64,000 bases of DNA from Setoptus koraiensis (Eukaryota > Arthropoda), in NCBI GenBank assembly GCA_048013815.1, contig CM106585.1:22320001-22384000 (forward strand), given 5' to 3'. Shown piece after piece: positions 38,567-47,650 of the stretch. The notes under the pieces were generated by a model that saw only the letters and a list, made by a program, of their open reading frames with translations, had not been told where the DNA came from and made no database searches. Each line of letters opens with the position of its first letter. The stretch's first letter is position 1. A program made the translations under genes and the position numbers.

Positions 38567-38897
38567 TTGTGTCATGTTGGGGCCCGATGGGCACACAATG
38601 GCCAGTGGGCTCATTAGCGCAGTCGCATTGTTTAACTGTCAACTTGCTCGCTGTGTCAGCGTGATCTCAGTTGACACAAGCAGCCTGTCAGCAGCGACTT
38701 GAAGTGACGACTCTTGCACAGCGAGTCAACTTTGCTGCGGCCAGATTGCTTTGCGGCCCTCACTTTCAATGGTGGCAACGAGCTGGCACTTTCAGCGATC
38801 TTTCAGCGCAACGAGATGGAATGTCGGCCAACGCTGTTGCCGGCATTGGCCCGGCGAGGGCGCGGACGGCGCCAATTGGGGCGCCACAAGCAAGTGA

Positions 38898-38960
38898 CAG
38901 TGGCGTTTAGTTGAGTCACAATGGCGTTTAGTTGAGTTATAATGGCGTTTGGCCGAGTTG
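38898..38960 (+). repeat. 22-bp tandem array (ATGGCGTTTAGTTGAGT core), 3 copies
   Basis: Adjacent copies, the third one diverged. Confidence 0.85.
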
Positions 38961-39230
38961 GCATGCGCACGACAGAACAATTAATTGTCTATTGTCATCA
39001 TAATTGTCAACTGTGTTCTCTCGAGCAGTTTGCTGTGCGATTTGTGTCGCTCGATTTCAGTGCTCGCTGCTACGGCTGCAACAATGCAAACAATGGTGCA
39101 ATCACTGCACTGCAATGATTGTATTGATTGGTCGGCTCCGCTGGACTCCAGCGGCTTGAGGGAGTGAGTGGGGCGCTGCAAACTGGCCAAGTAACTGGAC
39201 TGCGAGGCACGACACTGACAACCAACTGAC

Positions 39231-39305
39231 ACACCAAATGACAGACCAACTGACAGACCGACGGACACACCGACCGACACACCGACCGACACACCAACTG
39301 ACAGA
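39231..39305 (+). repeat. 12-bp tandem array (CCGACACACCGA / CCAACTGACAGA)
   Basis: Six copies drifting from CAACTGACAGAC to CGACCGACACAC. Confidence 0.85.
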
Positions 39306-39433
39306 CGAGTGACGAGCGAGCGCTCGCTAACGAGCCTCGACAGAGCGCCATTTGCGTCCAGTGGCAGTCGTCGGTCAATGGTCGTTAACGTTGTTGTTGA
39401 TGTCGTTGTTGTCGTCGTTGTTGTCGGCCGACA

Positions 39434-39470
39434 ATGTTGGCCGAAGATGTTGGCCGAAGATGTTGGCCGG
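39434..39470 (+). repeat. 15-bp tandem array (TGTTGGCCGAAGA), 2.5 copies
   Basis: Exact copies of GATGTTGGCCGAA. Confidence 0.85.
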
Positions 39471-40950
39471 CGCTGGCCAGCGCGCCGTTGGTGCCGGCCA
39501 GCGGTTGTGGCGACAGCGACGGTAGTCGCCAACACGAGATACGAGACAAGCGAATGAGAACTCAATAGCGAGTAAATGGAGTGCCCAGAGACAAAGTCAA
39601 CGCACCACCGAGGGGCGACGCAGGCCAGCGCGCAGCCAAAAGAGGCGAGAGAAGCGAAGAAGCCAGAGAAGCCAGAAGAAGAACAAACAAACACGCGTTG
39701 GGAGATGGAATTCTTTTGTCTTTGTGTCGCATTATCGCTGGCTGTCGCACTGCCTCTCACGGCCAGCAATTCAAACAAACGCGGCCTGATTGATGGAGCT
39801 GTGTCCGTGGCCATTGTTGATATTGACCGTTGTGTGTGTGTGTGTGTATGTCGTCCACTCGTGACACACAATTCACAATCGCCTCAATGAATGATAACTG
39901 GCCACCAATCCAACGGCTCGCAATTGACAGCGCACGCACAACAGCGCACAATCGTTGTGCCAAAACGGATAAAAATGAGCCAAATTCACACAACAATCGC
40001 CCGACCGCAACACTGTCCGCCGTCCGCTTGGCGCTGCGTCCGTGCGGCGCCACCGGCTCAGCGGGATGCGCCCTGGCGATGCCGTCGGTAGGGAGCGGAC
40101 GGGCGCCCCCTATCGACATCATCGAATCGACAGTATCGATGCGGGTGCTCGCGTTTGCCGTTACAAGTGCGATGTGTTTTACATGTATCATCACTGTTTA
40201 TCACTGTTTTTATCATTGTTTGAATTGTCGATTCAAGCCTGGCCGGTATCTCGCCGACGAACCGCTGGCGGGCGCAAAAAAGTCGCTTGCTTCGGCCTGG
40301 TTCGGCCTGGTTCGGCTCGGTTGGCGCTGTCGACGACCGGCAACAACGACAACGAGCTGCCGTTTGTTTGTCGAGTCACAAATCAAATATCCAAATTAAA
40401 TCCGGCCAACACACAACAGACAACAGAAGCTTGTTTGTTCAATTGGCTCGACTGGATGGGCGCTTGTTTGCAGTTCACGCGCACCCAAGAGATAAATAAA
40501 TACGAGACAGTGAGAGAGAGATAAGAAAAAACAAACACATACAAACAGCATTCGATCAGTTATGTAATGTTGATGTCGTCGTCGTTGTGTTTGCCCACTG
40601 GGCCCACAACTGGCTGACAATTGCGAGATAACTGAACCATTTGAGACTCGCTCTCTAGCAAGCTTGTCAGGTGTCTCTGGGTGGGGGGGGGGGCATCTGT
40701 CATCGGTGGCATACTGCTGACGATTGCTACATGTCGATACTTGCGATAACTGCAACTGTCAACTGTCAAACTCTGACAACTGCCAATGGCTAGACAAACA
40801 ACGCCATTTATAGCGACATTTATAACGGTACATAAACCGGCACAGGGGGCGCGCACACAAGCAATGGATACCATCGATTGATCGATGATTGTCGCCTTGT
40901 TATCTCTCGTCGGGCGCCCCTCCAGCCGAGCGCCAGAGTTACACAGTGCA

Positions 40951-41015
40951 CGAGTTAGCCGAAGTTAGCCGAAGTTAGCCAGAGTTAGCCTGAGTTAGCC
41001 TGAGTTAGCCGGAGT
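40951..41015 (+). repeat. 10-bp tandem array (GAGTTAGCCN), 7 copies
   Basis: Consecutive 10-mers with only GA/CT drift at the junction. Confidence 0.95.
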
Positions 41016-42160
41016 TGCAGAGGTTGAGAGGTTGTCCGAGGGGCGACTCTCTGGCAACGAGCGCCGACGGCCGACAACGAGCGCTGGCGTCAACAAGGTA
41101 TGAGAAATTGTTATCTTATTGAGAACTTGTCGTTGAGAACTTCTTCTTGCCAGCGACAATCGACTCAATTGCATCTCACAATTGTCAGCCGGTCGTCGCC
41201 CGAATTGGTGTCCGCGGCACAACGAGCGACCAGCGAAGCGACACCATCGCTCGCTCGAGTCAGCCCGAATTATCCCCCGAATAACAACTCGAATAAACAG
41301 CTCTCATATACAGAGTATATATGTGAGCTGTGTGGCGATGAGCGGCGACCGATAGACAGATAACGAGACACGGTGACAACTACGAGCTGACACACGGCAC
41401 AAGATTTATTGTTTGCTGGGGCCAAGTCAAATAACTCACTCCGATGGCCAGATAATCGATCGCATTAGCCGGCCTTGTCCAATTAAATCAAATCGGCGCG
41501 CATCTCGCCCATTCCGCATCTCTCGTCCGGCCTGACCGTCAGCTGAGCCGCACCTCGGCCGCTCTGTCCGCTCTGGCCGCTCGGGCCGCGGATGAATGTA
41601 TGACGCACGATCCGCCGCTGCGGCCACTCGAAGCGATTGCGTTAATTGTCCTGATTAATCTTGATTAATTAACGGGACGCGCACTCGTTAATGACGCGGC
41701 CCTCGTTGATGGCCGGCAATTGCGATATCGTGATGTGCGTGTGTATGCACGCTGCCCATGAGAGATCGCATAGCAGCTTGTTAGCTCGTGCTGGCCGCTA
41801 ATTTGTGTGCGATCGCGCCGCCGTGATTTCAGATTCAATTTAGATTTGATTTTATATTTCACTCATGAGTATATCAGCCCATTGAGTATATCCGAATCAG
41901 TGGTTCGGCCGATTTGGGTGATATACTCACTGTGCACTTGTTCGTCGCAAGCCGCGCCAACATGACGCCAGGGGGCGGCCCTCACCTGTTGGTGGGCCCT
42001 CTCACCTGTAAACAGAGTGGCCAGTTTCGCGTTATCAATATTGGCAGTTTTGCTGGCTCCAGGCTGGATGAGCCGCTGCCACAATTGCTGTGACTAGCGC
42101 TCGTTGGAGATGATGATAACTTCATTACAAATGGACAGAGAATCGTGCTCGTCGCACTTG

Positions 42161-42173
42161 CAACAACAGCAGC

Positions 42174-42204
<31 letters not shown>

Positions 42205-42222
42205 ACAGCAACAACAACAACG
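42161..42222 (+). repeat. (CAA)n/(CAG)n tract
   Basis: About 60 bp with regular CAGCAG interruptions. Confidence 0.9.
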
Positions 42223-42594
42223 GCGCAGAGTGACCGTGACTATGACGACTCAATCATGTCATGACGGATTGGCAGTGGGCAGCCCGAGCGAGCAATTACG
42301 GCGATCGCTGGCCAACTGCAAGGTAATCATCGCAATCATCATGCTGGCCGGCTTCTTCGGGCGCGTTCTTTGGCCGCTGTCATCATGATACCGGCACTGA
42401 TACGGCCAGCGCATGCGGCCCGAGACGCGCTGTCCAGGGCGGCGAGAGCGCACGGCACGCACTTAAGCCATCATGAGCGCACTGGCCGCTCCGAAGCGCC
42501 GCCGAACGCGACGGCCGCTCGAGTTGCCAGTTGGAGCTGCGAATGCCAACGAATATGAATATTCTCCAGTGTTGCAGTCGCTGGAATCTGCTCG

Positions 42595-42700
42595 CGCCGG
42601 CGAACGTTCGCAGCGTTCGCAGCGTTCGAACTTCGGAGCGCGGCCAGCGTTCGAGGGTTCGCGGCGTTCGAAGGTTCGCGGCGTTCGCAGCGTCGTCAGC
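42595..42700 (+). repeat. TTCG array (GCGTTCGCA / GGTTCGCGGCGTTCGAA)
   Basis: GTTCG words at 9-10-bp steps. Confidence 0.8.
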
Positions 42701-42896
42701 GAACTTGTAAAATGCGAGCCTTCGAAAAGAGAAGCCGCCACTGTTACACTTTGCCCACTCGCTGCACTGTCCCTCAATATCGATTATGATAAACATCATC
42801 AACAACAACAACATGTGGCCGGCCGCCCGGGCCACGCCCCTGTGCCCATGGTCGCTAGTCACGAATCGGCGGGGTGCACGCGATTGCTCGTCGTCA

Positions 42897-42995
42897 TTGT
42901 TGTCGTTGTTGTTGTCGTTGTTGTTGTCGTTGTTGTTGTTGTTGCTGTTGTCGTTGTTGCTGTTGTTGTTGCTGCTGTTGTTGTCGCTGTTGTTG
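42897..42995 (+). repeat. (GTT)n/(GTC)n tract
   Basis: About 100 bp of triplets. Confidence 0.9.
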
Positions 42996-43729
42996 GCTTT
43001 TCATTTTTCATTTTTCTGCCATTCTGGCCGATTTCGCGCGGCCAGACGGTGCGAACACAAATTCGCAAATAATCTGTCGTCGTCGCCGTGGCGCTATGGC
43101 CGCTCCGGGCACGCTCACACCGGGCCGGCCTAATGGACAACAAGTGTCTCGTTGGCTGCTCGGGTCCACCTTTCGGGCGGGCCCAGCAGCACGGGCTGCC
43201 CCACAAGTGCCGTGTTTCGGCCGCAGCCGTCCCGAAAAAGCGGACCCGTCCCGAAACGGCCGACCCGTCCCAAGTCCCGAAACGATAGCGGACGGCGGAC
43301 GACGGGCAGCGGGCGTCGTTTTGCTGGAAAAAGGGACGCCGTGCAGCCGACGGACAAATTGCGCATTTGCCCGTTCGGCCGGCCCGGCGCTCGGCGTGTT
43401 GGCCGATTTCGGTGCGTTGGCCATGCTCAAGTTGGTGTGCATGCCACCATTTGTGCATTTGTCCGAACTGGCGAACACAAATCGAAGCAACAATCAGATA
43501 ATATCTGCGAGACGCTTCTCATGTATGCACAGTGTGCGCTGAGACCACGGTCACGATGATAACTTAATTGCGTCACTGGTCAGTCCGTCTGCAGTCTGGC
43601 GGTTACATTGGCCGTGTGTGTGATTTCGTCGCCGCGATGATTAAGTGTTGATAACGACACGCACTGGCCGCCAGTCACAACAGCGCCGCGAATCATTGCG
43701 CCATCGTGTGGGCCCGGCCGCGGACATTC

Positions 43730-43850
43730 GAAGCTCTTCGGCTGTGCGGCCGTTCGAATCGCGAGTCTGCAGCCTCGAACTGCGACTTCGAACTGCGAAC
43801 TCGCCACTTGGAACTGGCAACTTCGAACCGCGGCTCCGAATTTCGAAGCA
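43730..43850 (+). repeat. TTCGAA array (loose; CTTCGAACTGCGAACT)
   Basis: Words such as CTTCGAACTGCGAAC match those of the array at 16300-16440. Confidence 0.7.
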
Positions 43851-44519
43851 ACGAGCGCATGTGTGCCGTATTATCTGCTGACGGCCATCAAGCGGCATCA
43901 ATCAGATGATGACAATTTATATGTGAGCCCCGTCCATTCGAGCACATACATTTATGTGGACACAGCTCTCGCATAAAGAGCCTACGCATAAGGCGACCGT
44001 TGCACGCAGTCCATTTTTTATGCCCGCGAGTGCCGCGAATTCTTGCCTCGCTCTCGCCCCGTCGCTGCGACGGAATTCTCGCGACAGAGCTCTTGCCTGC
44101 GACCGAATGCTTGCCTGCGACAGAATTCCGCTTGGCGCATTCGAACGCTGCTTGTCGGCTTGGGCGTTGCGGGGCACGCTTGTGACCGGCGCGAACAAGT
44201 GCGCTATGGCCGCCCGTTCCGAACGCCCGTTCCGAACGCTCGCTTCGAACGCTCGCCGCGACAAGCGCTTCGACAAGTGCTGCGTTTAATTGCGACTGCA
44301 ACAACGACAGATAGCCATCTCGGCGCTGACAGTCACGCAGTCAGCGACGAGATGGCCGCTTTAATTGCCATTAGTGAGCAGAGAAATCAATTAGAAAACA
44401 AGTTATATCAGCGTGCCCAAATCAAATAAATGCCCTCTTGCCCACCGGCCAATCGCCCTGATTTTGATTTCGATCGCCCATGCTCGCCGGCTCGCACCGC
44501 ACCGAGCCGCGCCGGCCGC

Positions 44520-44590
44520 TCGTCGCTCGAAATCGAGTCGCTCCAAACCGAGTCGCTCCAAACCGAGTCGCTCGAACTCGAGTCGCTCGA
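44520..44590 (+). repeat. 15-bp tandem array (GAGTCGCTCCAAACC), about 5 copies
   Basis: Adjacent copies, the flanking ones with CTCGAA in place of CTCCAA. Confidence 0.9.
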
Positions 44591-45141
44591 ATCAAAATTC
44601 CGCGCCGGCGATGCGAGCAACGCGCCCAACGACCCACTGCAATTGAGTGCGATACTTATTTATTGTGGGCGCTCCCACTGGCAGTCGTTGCAGATCGAGG
44701 GGCGAGATACCGGCACACTGACCGCTGTCCCGACTTGCGCCGGGATCCGCGTTCGAACGCCAGCGACGAACGCCGACTTCGGAACGCCAAATTCGGAACG
44801 CCGAATGGCGAGTTCGCGACAACAATCGCCGTTTCCACGTTCACAAATCACATTTAGCGCACACTCATCATGCTGTCGAAACGTGCACTCGCCGTCCTCG
44901 TCTCCATTTATCCATTTATATCCGCCCGTCCGGCTATCCGTATCTATCGACAAAACTCTGTCAACAAATATATATCGCCGAGGGAGTAATCTCATTAATA
45001 TCGGCTCGTGCATGCCCATCTCCGACTGTCGCAGTCGGACAGGCCGCTTGTTTGAGCATTTGCACTTCACTTTTTGCCATTTTGGCCATTTGGCGAACAC
45101 CGATCAGGTGGCGCCATCTCGCGAGCCGTGTGTGCCGCCCG

Positions 45142-45226
45142 TGTCGGATACTCGCAAATTGTCGGATATTTTCACACTGTCGGATATTCTCACACTGTCG
45201 GATATTCTCACATCGTCGGATATTTC
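45142..45226 (+). repeat. 18-bp tandem array (TGTCGGATATTCTCACAC), about 4.5 copies
   Basis: Two central copies are identical. Confidence 0.9.
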
Positions 45227-45849
45227 GTCCGCCTGCTCGGCCCACAATACCCAACTACCCACAGTATCGGGCTACCCACAGTATCCGACCAGCCAGAGTG
45301 TCCGACCAGAGGGCCCCACGACGGCTTATCGGGCCGGCTCGAGACTATTTTCCAGAGGAGCCATTTCTGGCTGCTGCGCCATGTTGCCAGCAAGTATCGT
45401 TTTGGGGCGATTTGGGGCGAGTTTGTGTTTGAGCTAGCGTCTTGTCGGAATGCGCGTGTGTTTGGCAAAAAGATTTCGCCAATGGTTCGCATACACGCAA
45501 TTCAGCCCGTAGACGCGGTGCCCATAAACATTGGAAGTGATATGGCCGGGCTAACGACGACAATCAGCACAACGAGGCACTCGATGCAAGTTTGTTGCCG
45601 GGTTCGTTTGTTTGCGTTTCTTTGGCAGCCTTGTTTGGCGTTGTTGTTTGGCAGCGTTTTAAAATGGTTCAGCAACAGCAGCGCCAGTGGATATAACAAT
45701 CGAGATAATGGCTCGGTGATTTATTGCCAAATGGAAGGCGCAGTTGGCGGCTGGTTCGTTCAACTCAAAAGTTGTTGCATTTTAAACAAAGAGGCCCAAC
45801 GCAAAATAATGAGGAGCCCCAAATGGCGATGGGCCAGTGATGAGCCTCA

Positions 45850-45895
45850 GAGCAGTGAGCGGTGAGCAGTGAGCAGTGAGCAGTGAGCAGTGAGT
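45850..45895 (+). repeat. 7-bp tandem array (GAGCAGT), 6 copies
   Basis: Nearly perfect. It is followed by a (GTTT)n run (about 45940-45965) and a (TA)n run (about 46021-46038). Confidence 0.9.
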
Positions 45896-46516
45896 GTGCT
45901 TGAGTGGGTCCCGCCGGCACGCATAACTGTGCGCGTTCGCTCGGTTTGTTTGTTTGTTTGTTTGTAGGGTTAAGTCGGCTCGAGTTGGCCCCATTGTCTG
46001 CATGCAGCTTATATCTGGGGATATATATATATATATATGTATGGATAAGTATGTTACAGTTGGCAATTGGGCCGCCATTGGCTGTGTAGCGGCGCAAACA
46101 TGACGCGCGTTATCGCCAGCGCAAATCTAGAAAATTATTTATTGTTGCGTCATACGTCGTCGTCGTCGTCGTCGTTGTCTCACTGCTCGTCGGCTTGTGC
46201 TCGACGGCCAGAGCGGTTGCGCAACAGACTAGTTGTGTGTGTGTGTCTTTGATTAGATGTCACGATTTGATTAGCTGATTTGTTGTTGTTTGCAACAACT
46301 GCTATTACTGGCACTGGCACTGGCGCTGCCAGTCATAAACTGCCTCTCATAAAGCGCCCTCGTATGGCCGTCCCGTGCGGCTCGCGCTGATGCGGCCCCA
46401 CAAGCCAGAAGGGGGGCGCTGCAAAAGAATGCACTGGGCCACGAATGGATGGCCAATGTTGATGTTTGCCGAGAGAATCATGACGCAACACGAGCGCCAA
46501 CATTAATTTCACAATA

Positions 46517-46554
46517 GACAACAACAACAGCGCCAACAACAACAACAACAACAA
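46517..46554 (+). repeat. (CAA)n tract
   Basis: Short CAA run with CAG/CGC interruptions. Confidence 0.85.
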
Positions 46555-47489
46555 ATGAGCAAACGATGACGCTTCGTTTTTTCTCCTCTTTAGAGAGAGA
46601 GGGGGGGAAACTGGCGCCGCTCGTGCAGCACGTGCTGCTGCTGCCGCTGTGTTGCTATGATACACAATGACGGGGCCCCAACACACGCCAAACAAAGCAA
46701 ATATCTACTGTCTGTGTGTTATAATACTCGTGTTATATAATAGTATAATATACTTCAGTGCACGCTCAGCCGATCTGAATGAATGCGGCCGAAATGCACT
46801 CATTTGAGCACTGTGCCAACTGTGGCAACGAATAACGGTACAGCACGCCGGCACAATAATGAGTTGCGTAATCAGCGCTCAAACAGAAGCGACTGCTGCC
46901 ACTGAATTGATTGCGATTGTGCGGCTCGTGCAACTCGTTTCCTCTTTGCCTCACTGCCTCACTGCCAGCTCGACTGCCAGCCAAGCCGATCTCTGGCAGT
47001 GAGCCAGTGAGGCTTGCGTTCGCGCCGCCTAATCTAATCTAGTTTGGGGCCCCGTTTCCTGGCCTCAAACTTGCCGGTCGCGCTGACCGACGCCACGGCA
47101 AGCGGCCACGTCACGGCGACCAGCGAGAATGCAGTTGCCAGTTTCGAGTTGCCAGTTTGCTCACTTCCTATGACTGTCCCGCGACTGCAAGACTGCATGA
47201 CTGTATGACTGTCCTATGACACACTCTCAGAGCACACATACGCGCATAATTAGAGCGCGCGAGATAATTAGAACGGCTATCAGCTCGTTATCTGGCCGGC
47301 TCGCTGATTACGGCCTGATCGTGCCGCAATGGGGCCCCGCGAGCCATGCCCGTGCTCTATGGCTCGTTCGAAAATGGCCGCCATCACTTATTATCGCTCT
47401 CGCAGCGCCCAAACAAGCGCCGTCTGTCCATCATTCGTTACTTTGCCCCCTCTGTCGGCTAATTATCAGCTGGCCGCAGCCAATCCGGC

Positions 47490-47558
47490 GATATCCAAAT
47501 ATCCGAATATCTGAATATCCCAATATCCCAATATCCCAATATCCCAATATCCAAATAT
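47490..47558 (+). repeat. 8-bp tandem array (AATATCCC), about 8 copies
   Basis: Repeated ATATCCNA units lie about 90 bp upstream of the first visible Sema2a exon. Four central copies are identical. Confidence 0.9.
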
Positions 47559-47650
47559 TTATGCCTAGCACAACTCATATTCCGACTTGTAGGTATTATG
47601 TAATATTAACCTTTACATTCTTCATCTTGTTCACCCCCAAACGCATACAG

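Larger units (their letters stand above)
1..47650. other. GC/CpG-rich, repeat-laden gene-free block 5' of Sema2a
   Basis: No open frame here resembles a known protein. The longer frames have mostly non-ATG starts, are simple-sequence or TTCGAA-array translations, and appear on both strands at once, which is typical of GC-rich non-coding DNA. CpG is plainly not depleted, which suggests a genome with little germline methylation. The block is made of CAA/GTT tracts, short tandem arrays, palindromes and repeated octamers, itemised separately. It ends exactly where the first visible semaphorin exon starts, and that exon needs upstream coding exons. So part or all of the block may be the first long intron(s) of Sema2a, or its upstream regulatory DNA. 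I found no exon for the missing semaphorin N-terminus, but exons under about 60 codons could escape reading by eye. No rRNA, snRNA or transposase was seen. Confidence 0.7.

Noticed and set aside
38981-39871. 296-codon open frame on the - strand with Thr and Val repeats
   Set aside because: It spans a GTT tract and the 12-bp array at 39231-39305. The repeat translation (VSVGVSVG) is an artefact of the unit length being a multiple of three.
44430-45437. 335-codon open frame on the + strand
   Set aside because: It is built across the 15-bp and 18-bp tandem arrays, has no recognisable domain and overlaps equally long frames in other phases. Chance opening in GC-rich repeats explains it.
1-47650. 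Search for transposons, LTR elements or viral remnants
   Set aside because: No reverse transcriptase, integrase, transposase or capsid motif was seen in any frame, and no long terminal repeats or TIR pairs with plausible spacing.
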